From Lobulomyces angularis (Eukaryota > Chytridiomycota > Chytridiomycetes > Lobulomycetales > Lobulomycetaceae): a stretch of 38,637 bases of DNA. The stretch is from assembly GCA_027604685.1 (NCBI GenBank), contig JADHYX010000202.1, forward strand, positions 1 to 38,637, in the 5' to 3' direction. This document shows positions 25,732 to 35,678 of this stretch, piece after piece (position 1 is the first letter of the stretch; the number at the start of each line of letters is the position of its first letter). Made by a program: the position numbers and the translations under genes. The notes under the pieces are model-generated. The model worked only from the letters and a program-made list of their open reading frames with translations, did no database searches and was not told where the DNA came from.

Positions 25732-26037
25732 GACCTTTTTATTACAATTTTTAAAAAACAAAAAAAAAAAAAAAAAAAATAAATTTGTAAAAAATGACAA
25801 TTGTTAACTAAAAAAAGTACTTAAAATAAAAAATATTATGCTCAAACAAAAAAAATAAAAATAATATACTTCATTAAATTAAGCGGTAGGAAAAATAAAA
25901 AAAAAATATCAATAAAACATGAAAATAAATCTGAAGCCTAAAAAAAAGGTATTACAGAAAATAAAAATAGATATAATAGGGTTCCAGTAAAACAAAGCTC
26001 AAATTAATGCATTAAAAAAAAAACAAGATAAAATTTT

Positions 26038-27378
26038 TCACTGAAAAAGTAAATCAACATGTACTGCACCATGATGATATCGAAGGCCATTAAGATTTTT
26101 GTATCTTTTTCCACAATCAGGTGCAGTGCACTGGTAGGGCTTATGGATAATTGTATTCATCACAGGGTCTCCAGTATCCTCCGCATGGCCGTGTTGGATG
26201 TGATATTTTAGACCACCAGGATTCTTATACGCTTTAAGGCAACCATTATGTTTACATTTATAAGGACGATCTTCGGTTTCCTTTCCTTCACCTCCACTTT
26301 CTTCACTACCCATTTCCATAGGAAGTGAAAAGTTTTGTGTGGAAAAGGTATTTAATCGAAAATTTGTAGGAGAGGTTGAAAAATTGCTTAAAGAGTCGCC
26401 CAAATCTCCACCATCACCATTATAACTTGAAATGTCATCCATGACAAAGTCGGACTCATTTAAAACTTGGGTTGGGGCATCAAAGCTGTATGGAATAATT
26501 TGTTGGGGTAATAACTGGTTAGCAAGTTGCTGCGATAGTGCTTTTTGAGAAGAATTTGATAAGGGGGTTCTTGGAATCTTAGGTCTCGGGGATGATTGAT
26601 GATTTGATGTTCTTTTTCTTACTACAGATGTATCAAAAGCTGACGGTGCTGTAAATCCCGATGTAGAATTTGTTGTAGACTGACTAATATTGAAACTATC
26701 TGTGTATATATCAGCTAATGTAATAGCTTGTAGTGATGTGTGCTTTAAAAAAAAAAAATTAGAATAAAAAAAAATATATATATATTTATATATTTAACAT
26801 CGTAATGAAATATATTATTCTTCTTAAAGTAAAAATGAATACGTTATAAGAAGAAGGAGGGGTTTCAAAGTCATCCAGGTCGGTGTCCATTTCGTCAGCA
26901 GAATCGAACTCAAAGGGTAAATCTTCATTATCTTCTTCGTCCTCTTCTATGTGAACATGGCATTCTTCAAAATGAGAGACCAAATCATGTAAACTATCCA
27001 GAGTTAAACCGCAGCAAGTAAAATTTTTACAAAACCGATCTTCCAAGCCAGTGAAATGTGAGAGATTTGAAGGCGAGGGAGTTAAAGGATCGGCAGGAGA
27101 TCTCGAGAGATGTTGGTTATATACTCTAAAAAGGAAAAGTTAGGAAGTGGAAGAGTAAAAAAGTAAGTATACTCGATAAATTCTTTTCCAAAACTTTTGC
27201 TCAAACTATTTGCTAAAGACTTACCAATAGAGTTTGATAAACTTTTGCCTAGACTTCCAACAATTGCAAGAGCCATTCTTCGAGAGATGGAAGCGGAATT
27301 TGGTTGGGGATGAAGTTGGGAAAAAGAGTTATGGATGTTGGGAGATATTGATATATTTGGAGGTCTTAAAACAGACAT
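26038..27378 (-). CDS. Sfp1/JAZF1-like C2H2 zinc-finger protein
   Basis: Nuclear C2H2 protein of the group that includes yeast Sfp1, an activator of ribosome-biogenesis genes, and animal JAZF1. Exon 1 starts at 27378 with MSVLRPPNISISPN and an RRMALAIVG helix with SLGKSLSNSIGKSLANSLSK repeats. Exon 2 holds an atypical finger FCKNFTCCGLTLDSLHDLVS, HFEECH, then a very acidic stretch (EEDEEDNEDLPFEFD). Exon 3 has a Ser/Pro-rich region with VRKRTSN and RPKIPRTP, and two fingers near the C-terminus: YKCKHNGCLKAYKNPGGLKY + HIQHGH and YQCTAPDCGKRYKNLNGLRY + HHGAVH. The KxYKNxxGLKYHxxHGH signature is specific to this family. The divergent first finger plus two C-terminal ones is the Sfp1/JAZF1 order. 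Role in ribosome gene control is inferred from the family only. Confidence 0.88.
27178..27258 (-). repeat. Degenerate GKSL/SNS amphipathic repeat in the Sfp1-like protein
   Basis: Residues about 41-67 repeat a four-residue theme: GSLGKSLSNSIGKSLANSLS then KSFGKEF. G/S-K-S alternates with L/I/F every three to four residues, predicting an amphipathic helix. DNA copies are diverged, so this is a protein-level repeat. Confidence 0.6.
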
Positions 27379-28231
27379 TGTAAAATATGCAAGTAGCAGT
27401 AGATTTGAAGAAAAAATTATATGATTTGGAAATCCAGTTTTGCAAAATCTTTTTAATTTCTGGAGCACAAAGTGTGTCTCAGTAGTTACTTGCTGGGGGC
27501 GTCGATGTCTTTAAAAATTTACCGCACAAAGTTATTTGACAGATACAAGTTTTTTATTGTTTTTTTGCCTTTTTTTAGACAAATACTGAATCTTTGTAGG
27601 CAACTCAAGTTAAAGTTTTTTATTAATTATGAAGTTCAAGCTTTGTTAAGTTTGAAGTTTCAGCTTCTTCATACTTGTTGTTAATAAGTATAAACATGAA
27701 GATTAGCATGCTTTTAGCAAGTACTAGCAGTTAAATCCTGTTTAAGATCAAGTTCAATTTAGTATTAGAAACATGATTGCATTCTACATATGAATTCAAT
27801 TAAATCTACACTTAAAAAATCTATGGTACATATGGATATGCATTTGAATTCAAGTTTAAATTACAAAAAATAGCAATCCTACTCCAAATAATAAATAATA
27901 TGCAATTCTAAACACTCCAGTAGTATTTTTTCCCCGATCAGTAAAGTCGCTAAATTATAGTTGAGTTATATAAAAATGCAACATTGGACCTTACTCGGTG
28001 ACAACCTTGATTTTAATCCTCGCTGAGTTGCCCGCCAATTAAAGCCAAATAAATTAATGCAAAATCCATCCTTCCTCCTGCATTGGCTGCAACATCTCGT
28101 TGTCACCCACAGGCAGCTCCATATCAATATCTATGTTCAGTATGTTCACTACCTTGAGTGTCAATTAGATATTTTGTGTCAAACCTCCTTTTTCTTCAGG
28201 GTTTCCTCATTTTTCAAACCTTCTGCAGAAA
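27379..28231. other. Divergent intergenic region with a less AT-rich block
   Basis: About 850 bases between divergent starts of the Sfp1-like and methyltransferase genes. The first 600 are AT-rich with short direct motifs (AAGTT, CAAGTT) but no gene. The block 28010-28200 is clearly richer in G+C than its surroundings. It carries a minus-strand frame VVNILNIDIDMELPVGDNEM then LQPMQEEGWILH, ending at TAA 28054-28056, which reads like a coding exon. No start or partner exon is found on the same strand. The antisense plus frame (28057-28254) is also open. Confidence 0.4.
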
Positions 28232-29000
28232 ATGTCTTACATCTACCACTTTAATGATGGTTCTCAGTTAGATATCATCCAAGACCTCAACGGTAACTCT
28301 GGCATCGGTTCTACCGTTTGGGATTCTAGTTTAATACTTTGTAAATTTTTTGAAAAGAATCCTTCTCTTCTATTGAAAAAAAATGTAGTTTACGAACTGG
28401 GAAGTGGAACTGGTATTTCTGGTAGCTGAAAAAAAAGATTACTTTTATGAATTAAAATTTTTTTTTCTTTAATTTTAGGTTTAGTTCTTGGTATGATAAT
28501 GGAAAATTTAAAAAGAAGCCAAACTAAAAAAGTTCAGATTAATTTAACGGACAAGGAGGTTGCTTTGAGTTTAATTAAATTAAATTTAAATAACCTCCTA
28601 ACAAAGTACAATTCAAATCTAAAATCAGTTGACTTCAATGTAACAAAGTTGGATTGGCTAGAAAAAGGTGTGGGTTATGATGGTAATACTCCTTCTTATT
28701 TATATTAACTCAGCTAAACTTTATCCTTTTTCTTTTTTAGTGGCGGACTTGATCATTTTAACAGACTGCGTTCATTGGGAAAATCTATTTGATCCACTAA
28801 TAGAAACACTGTCAAATTTAAGTCAAAAAAGTGTCACTGAAATTTATTTAGTGTATGAACAAAGAAATTTTGATTGTGAAGCAAAATTTTTTATTAAGTT
28901 AAGTAACAAATTTAAATTTAGTTTGGTAAATAATTCGGAATTGGATCCAGTATTTAGGGCAGAAGATATATTTGTTTTCAAAATTGAAAAAAAAATTTAA
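28232..29000 (+). CDS. METTL21D/VCPKMT-like protein methyltransferase
   Basis: Seven-beta-strand, SAM-dependent methyltransferase of family 16. Three exons (28232-28421, 28479-28667, 28741-29000) in phase give 212 residues. GIGSTVWDSSLILCKFFEK (residues about 24-42) matches the pre-core of this family, and motif I is VVYELGSGTGISGLVLG (Glu55). INLTDKEVALSLIKLNLN covers motif II, with the acidic residue contacting SAM. The D-x-x-Y-like box reads LIILTDCVHWENLFDPLI, with Trp where Tyr is usual. The pair LVYEQRNFDCEAKFF and FRAEDIFVFKI matches METTL21D (VCPKMT), which trimethylates the AAA ATPase VCP, better than METTL21A or EFM6. The substrate is inference. Cytosolic, no targeting signal seen. 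Confidence 0.85.
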
Positions 29001-29155
29001 AAGTTAAAAAGTTTTGATATACCCAACTTATAAAAGGAAAAAAAAAATTACTATATATATAGAAATTGTTATGTTATTAATTATAAATTAATTTTTTTTC
29101 TATAATTAAAAAAAAAAAAAAAAAGTATAGTACATTTTTTATTGATCTTTTTGTA
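29001..29155. other. Short convergent gap
   Basis: About 155 bases between two convergent stops, including an A run of more than 12 near 29110. It probably holds both polyadenylation regions. Confidence 0.4.
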
Positions 29156-30888
29156 TTATGAATTAATAGTTTTAAAAATATTAAAGCCATCACTCGAGGT
29201 GCTAATGATACATCCAGGAATTTGTTCATGAAAATGCAACTCTTTGATATTTGATTGTCCCTAAAAAATGAATGAATTTATATCATATAAAATAGCAAAA
29301 AAAAAAAAAATTACCTGGTGAATAAAGAGTAACTGAGCAGGCACTTCAATTTTTCTACCATCCTTTTCTTCCATAACCTGCTGCTCTTCAAGATCCGCCT
29401 CTAAAGATAAATCCCACAGTGTTAATTGATCATCTGCTCCTGAGCATGCGAGCATACTTGTTTCAAATGGGTGCCACTCGATGCTTGTTATAGCCTTTTT
29501 ATGCCAGTTAAATGTTGCTGCAGAGGTTGCCGTTTCTTGGCCTTTTCCGAATGTTCTTAAATCCCAAACTGAAAAAATTCCATTGTCACTACCTGATGCC
29601 AATAGATAATCTACTTTTTTATTCCAAGCTATTACATTAACATCACAATTATGTGCTTTTATTGATAATGCTGATTGTTTCATTCTAACATCCCAAATTT
29701 TAACGGTACCATCAACACCACAACTTGCGAAAACATCCTTTTCAGTTGGTGACCATTGCAAATCTTCGCAACTACCTGTAAAGTAAAATATAAATAAACA
29801 TATTGTTTAAAAATTACAAATTTTTTTTGGCTTTGTATTTTTATTTTCAAATTTACATAAAAAAAAATACATATTTACCATTGTGACCCTTGTATGGTTG
29901 ACTATCCGTCTGAAATCCAGATTGATTTTTTGAAGTTATGTATATCTTTCCTTTACAATCCCCTGTAACAATTCGACCAGTGACTTTAGTTGACCAATCT
30001 ATGGCATAACCCTCTATTCTATTATGATTTGTGATTGCGTGCAGTGGCAGTAAATTAGAGTCGGGTATTAACCCAGGAGTATCTAAAGATAAAACATGCT
30101 GTGTTATATCATAAATGTTAACTCTTCCTTAAAAAAATAAATAATTAGGAATTAAATTAAAAAAAATTTTTACACACCTTCTTCACTCCAAGTAGCGCAA
30201 ATCTGCTGCTCTGGATGTTCCATTAATCTTATTCTATTCACTCCACAATAATGCGGAATTTCTCTGTGTTCTAAAATTGGATCTTCATCCAAGTCATTTT
30301 CATCGTCATCTTCTTCAATCATATCCTCATCTAAATCATCATTTTTTGTTTTGTGTAATTGAGACATTTTCATCACATAAATTTTATTTTCATTAGGATT
30401 TGGCGCTTGACTACCTGATACAATATAAGATGTGGCAGGAAACTGAATAATGTTAAGTTAAAAAAATTTATTATAAGGAAATTTAAACTTACTTGTGTTC
30501 GGTTTAAACCTAATTTATCTTTAATAATATCAAAACTTAAGCACGGCCATTCAACACCCATTTGATGCAACATCAAGTAAGCGGAATTATCAGGTAAGAG
30601 CACATGTTCAGGTTCTATTTCCTGACCCGGTAAATACACCTTTACATTTTCTTCGTTCTCATCATCGTTATCGTCAATATCTTCCATTAAATCATCTTCA
30701 CCAATTTCCTCTTCCTCATCTTTTTGTTCAACAACAACTTCTTCTTCGATTTCATCCTCATAAACATCTTCATATTCCAAATCACTTACATTTTCCTCAT
30801 TTTCTATTTTCTCTTTACTTTTATTAGATTTAACATTTTTTTTTGCATCAACCTTTTCAACTTGATTCAAATTTTTTCGTTTATTCAT
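29156..30888 (-). CDS. RRB1: RRB1/GRWD1, acidic WD40 ribosome assembly chaperone
   Basis: Nucleolar WD-repeat protein that chaperones ribosomal protein L3 (uL3) during 60S assembly. The N-terminus at 30888 is Lys/Asn-rich ([20 protein letters not shown]), followed by a long Glu/Asp tract (about residues 30-85). Then comes the family box [37 protein letters not shown] second acidic insert ([20 protein letters not shown]) precedes [22 protein letters not shown] repeats: [40 protein letters not shown] + [24 protein letters not shown] + [25 protein letters not shown] + LTLWD, and the terminal [20 protein letters not shown]. Exons are separated by five or so short introns. Full-length and typical. 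Start is the first Met after in-frame stops. Confidence 0.94.
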
Positions 30889-31814
30889 GTTTAGTTATGA
30901 TTGAACTTGTTAACTATTATTATTTATTCTTTTTCTTAATTTTAAACTTAAGTCTTAATTAATTAATTGAAAAAAAATTGCAAGAGAAGAGAAATAGAAA
31001 AAAAAAAACTTTAATTAAAAAAATTTAGACTTTGAGATACCAAACTGTATTTTTTTTAAACAAAAAAAAAAAAAAATGGCGTAACAATATATGAATCAGG
31101 AAACAAGTCACATAAGATAACACTTGGATTATGCAGACTAATAAAAATTTAGGTTTCAGTTGCTTCATTACAATAATAGAACTGCTTTATATTTGTTAAA
31201 AAAACTATTATGTTTGTAAAATCAATAATTTTTCGATTTAAAACTGAATTAATGTTTGAAAATACTGAAAATTGTTAAGTTTTATTGGACTAAAGCAGTC
31301 AAAAATTAGCAAAATTGAAATCTCCAAATTTTTTTTTATATTATATGAGAATTTAAAGAGAAGCTATCAAGCTGATCATTTTTTGTGGGAAGAAATTGTC
31401 TGTTTAGTATTTTATTGCACACACAAAAAAGAAACAATATATAGTTCAAAAAACTTTATTTTGACGAAAATGATGGTATGAACTGTCATTTTGTTAGTTT
31501 GGATTGTATGCGAAATCTTGGACAAAAAATTAATTATAAAATTTTTTTATTTTTATTTTAATCTTTTAAGTGAAATTCACATAAATTTAATCAAGCAGGG
31601 TAAAAAAAGAGTTTATTTTTTTCATTTATCATAATTTAATAGATCAGAAACTGCTTTTTTGATCACATTCCTCTTTCAAAGTATTGTTACACAGTTTTGA
31701 AAAATTTTTTTTTAAATATTTACTTTTTTTTTTTTTTTAATCACTTAATTCACCTTCCTTTTTTTTTTTATTTTATTATTTTTCTTAATAAAAATAAAAT
31801 AATAATAATTTATA
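30889..31814. other. Divergent intergenic region, RRB1 to PRP5
   Basis: About 925 AT-rich bases hold the promoters of both genes. One plus frame (31272-31481) contains a coding-like run, YENLKRSYQADHFLWEEIVC then LVFYCTHKKETIYSS, but it begins without a Met and has no recognised family or supported partner exon. Long T/A tracts occur near 31060 and 31720-31800. A short inverted pair GTAACAATA/TATTGTTAC (about 31082 and 31683) is too short to interpret. Confidence 0.4.
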
Positions 31815-34800
31815 ATGTCGTCGCGAAGTCACAGCACACATTCTACTTCTAAAAAAGAACCTTCAAAAAGAGAGAGGAGTCCTGAAAGAGTTTCATCTCA
31901 TAAAAGTAGCAACAGAGATAAAGAGGAAGAACGTCACTCTCATAAAAAGCATCATTCTTCTCACACGGAAAAGGATTCTGAAAAAAGTTCATCTAAAAGA
32001 GAAAAAGACTCAGACAGAAGTAGTCACAGGGAAAGAGATAGAGAAGCTGATAGAAGTCATCGAGATAGAGATTATGAAAGAAGTAGTAGACGGGATAGAG
32101 ATGCGGATAGAGGAAGGAGGGACTCAGATAGAGGTAGGGATAGAGATAGAGGAAGAGAACGAGACAGAGAATGGGAAAGAGACAGAGATTCAGATCGCAG
32201 TCGTAAATCGAGAAAGAGAGGTTTAGACGAAAAGAAGGAGAGTGATGAGAAAAGGCAAAAATCTGATGTTATTGTCAACTCAGTTCACACCGATTCATTA
32301 AATTCCGCCATTTTGCCAGCAGTAAACGTTGAAGAAGTAAAGACAGGGCTCCCAAAAATTCCTGTTGTAGTTTTAACTGCTGAAGAGGAAAAAAGGTTGA
32401 AAGAGGAAGAGTTAGCTAAAGCAGAAGAAGAAAAACGAAGGTTACGAAAAGAAAAACTAGAAAAATGGAAGGAAGAGCAAAAGTTAAAAGGTAAAATTTT
32501 TGTTTTTTTTCATTTTTTTAATATAATTTTCTCCTAGAAAACACAGTTCTTACTGAAACAATACCAGCACCAGCAGAAGTGATAGCACCTCCCAAAAAAA
32601 ATCTTCAATTAAAAAAAACCGGCCTTACAATTCTTTCATTTAAAAAAAATAAAGAAAATACAACAACACCCAAAAAAAATTTATTCGGAAAAAAACTTGA
32701 AGCTGAAAAAAATACGGTAAAATTAAATTCTTTTTTTAATACTCAAGATGATGAAGAAGACAATGAAGGTGCGAAACCGAAATTACCAAGTTTAAATTTA
32801 ATTTCATCTTCGGATGTTAATATACCAGTTGTTGAAGAAAAAGAAGAAATAATTAATGGTGAGGAGGAAGAGGTATTGATATTTTATTTATGTTATCTGT
32901 TAATACTATGTGTAGGATGCCCTTGATACTTTTATGCAAAATGATATTAATCCTGAATATGAAAAAGTTAAGGCAGAGGATGAAATAAAACAGCAGCAAA
33001 TTCAGCTTAAACTTGCTTCTTTAAAAAAGGAAGATTTCGCTTTGGATGATGACGAAGTTGAAGAAAACGTTGAAGAGAATATTGATGAAGATGACATTAT
33101 GGCTGCAGCTTATAAATTATTAGCCAAAAAAAAAGATATTATCGCCGTCGATCATGAAAACATTGATTATCCTGAATTCAAAAAAAATTTTTATATTGAA
33201 CCACGAGAAGTAACTAACAAGTTTAAAATTTTTTTTAATTAATTTATGTTTTAGATGGCTGAACTTACTGAAGCCGAGGTTGAACAAAAACGTGCCGATT
33301 TGGATGGCATCAAAATTCGTGGAATTGATTGTCCAAAACCTATAGAACGATGGACATTATTTGGTTTGCCTTTAACTGTAAATGATGTAATTACTAAACA
33401 ATTAAAGTACGCTTCGCCCTCACCAATTCAAGCTCAGGGCATTCCAGCAATTTTAAGTGGGAGGGATGTTATTGGAGTAGCTAGAACAGGTAATAATTTT
33501 AGCAAATTACACACACTAATGGTTAGGTTCTGGTAAAACGCTAGCGTTTTTATTACCAATGTTTAGACATATAAAAGATCAATCACCATTAGCAATTAAT
33601 GATGGTCCTATAGCAATGATTATGACACCAACTCGTGAATTAGCGGTGCAGATATTCAGGGAGTGTAAATTATTTTTAAAATATCTTAATCTAAAAGCTG
33701 TTTGTTGTTACGGAGGTAGTCCGATTAAAGATCAAATTGCAGATTTAAAAAGGGTATTAATTTTAATTTCTAGGCTTATTAATTTTGTTGTTTAAGGGGG
33801 CAGAAATTGTTATCTGTACACCCGGTAGGATGATAGATCTATTATCCGCTAACAGCGGTAAGGTCACAAATCTCAGTCGTATTACATATTTGGTTTTAGA
33901 TGAAGGTAAATTTTTTTACATGTTTTTTAATTTTATAATTATCACTTTTTTACTTTTAGCTGATCGTATGTTTGATTTGGGGTTTGAACCTCAAGTTATG
34001 AAAATCATAAAAAATGTAAGACCTGACCGACAAACTTTACTTTTCAGCGCAACCTTTACAAAGCAAACTGAAGCATTAGCTCGAAAAATTCTCAGCAAAC
34101 CACTGGAAATAACCGTTGGAGGTAGAAGTGTTGTATGTAAAGATGTTACCCAAATTGTTGAAGTTATTGCCGAAGAAAAAAAATTTGAAAGATTGTTGTT
34201 TATTTTGGGAAAACATGTACACAATGATAAGAACGCCAAAGCCCTCATATTTGTTGATAGACATGAAGTTGCAGATAACATGCTGCGTGATTTAATAAAA
34301 CGAGGTCACGTTTGTCAAAGTTTGCATGGTGGTAAAGAACAAATGGATAGAGTATGTATATTTTTTTTTTAATATCATGTATTAAAAAGCTTTAATTTAG
34401 GATTCTACAATAGCAGATTTTAAAAGTGGTGTCACTCAAATTGTAATAGCTACTTCCGTTGCTGCAAGAGGATTAGATGTAAAACAATTGAGTTTAGTTG
34501 TTAATTATGAATGTCCTAATCATATGGAAGATTACGTTCATAGAGTTGGAAGAACTGGGAGAGCCGGCAATAAAGGAACAGCTTATACCTTTTTAACCCA
34601 CGATCAGGACGCTTATGCCATTGATATTGCTAAAGCCCTAAAAAATAGTGGGACTGAGATACCTGCAGACTTAAAAGCTTTATGTGAAAATTACATGAAG
34701 AAAGTCAAATCTGGAAAAGTTAAACTCATCACTAACAAAGGATTTGGAGGAAAAGGCCTAAATCGTTTAGAGGCAGAACGGGAAACGGCCAGAAAAATTC

Positions 34801-35423
34801 AAAGAATTACGATGGGGGGAGATGAAGGTGACGAACCTGTTGAAGAGGCAGAAGAAAATGGAGACGATGCATTTAGTAAAGCACTTGAAAAATTTGCTCC
34901 AAGTAAGGAAACCAAAGAGGCTGTAAATTTATGGGATGAAGCTCTTGCAAAAAATCCCGCAGTTGCCGATAAACTTGAAAATGTTTCTGCAGTAATAAAA
35001 AATATTCAGGAAATGTTGAAAAAGCCTAAATTGGATGTAAACGGGGAAGTTATAATGGCTAATACATTTTGTGAGGAAATCCCTATTAATGATGTTCCAA
35101 AATTGGCAAGAATCAAAGTTACGCAGAAAGAGCAAATTACAATTATTTCCGAAATGACACATGCTTCAATTATTACTAAAGGAAAATATTTTGTTCCTGG
35201 GACAACTCCAAACTTTAACGAAAAGAAGCTTTACTTGGTATTGTCAAAACTTGATAATCTTATTTTTTAAACTAATAAAAATTAAATTTTTTCGCAGGAA
35301 ATTAAAGGTGAAACTCAACAAATTGTTGATCGTGCGAAGAGTGAAATTAGAAAATTACTTTTGGAACATACTGTCACATCCTTACAAGGAGAATCTTCCA
35401 TAGGTAGATATAACATTATGTAG
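31815..35423 (+). CDS. PRP5: PRP5/DDX46 DEAD-box splicing helicase
   Basis: ATP-dependent RNA helicase that remodels U2 snRNP at the branch site. Nine exons (31815-32490, 32538-32872, 32916-33209, 33255-33489, 33527-33753, 33797-33905, 33960-34351, 34401-35237, 35298-35423) give 1,076 residues in phase. The N-terminal third is an RS/RD-rich domain, then Lys/Glu-rich coil. The linker [14 protein letters not shown]...[17 protein letters not shown] is PRP5-specific. Motifs: Q ([14 protein letters not shown]), I (ARTGSGKT, about residue 514), Ia (PTRELAVQ), TPGR, II DEAD split by the 33906-33959 intron (about 624), [37 protein letters not shown]. The C-terminus, with [14 protein letters not shown] text ([12 protein letters not shown]) and final GRYNIM, matches the KH-like tail of DDX46. 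All catalytic motifs are intact. Confidence 0.96.
32000..32220 (+). repeat. Arg-Asp/Arg-Ser low-complexity repeat in PRP5
   Basis: Roughly 70 codons alternate Arg with Asp, Glu or Ser (units such as [18 protein letters not shown]). This is a degenerate GA-rich purine repeat at DNA level and an RS/RD domain at protein level, as in DDX46, where such domains bind splicing partners. Confidence 0.8.
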
Positions 35424-35678
35424 ATATAAAAATATATATATTTTTTTTTTTTTGATGTTATATTGATATTCTATGGATACTATTTTTTGGCATTTTGTTA
35501 AATGTTTTATCATTTAAATTTTTGTTAATTTAATATATTTTTTTTTTTCTTTTTTTTTTTCCTTTTTTTTTTTTTGCAATAATAAAGATACAGTATTTTT
35601 TTTTAAAATTTAAATTTAAATTTAAAATAAAAAGATCTATTCCAAAAAAAAGAAGAGAAAAAGTTTTTATATTTAATT
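35424..35678. other. Convergent gap with T tracts
   Basis: About 255 bases between PRP5 and phospholipase D stops. T runs at 35440-35455 and 35535-35575 dominate. No gene is seen. Confidence 0.4.

Noticed and set aside
31082..31691. GTAACAATA / TATTGTTAC inverted pair about 600 bp apart
   Set aside because: Nine bases in AT-rich DNA are expected by chance at this spacing, and no coding or duplication evidence for a transposon lies between them.
32072..32278. Minus-strand frame of Leu/Ser repeats ([14 protein letters not shown])
   Set aside because: It is the antisense reading of the PRP5 Arg-Asp/Arg-Ser repeat and has no independent support.
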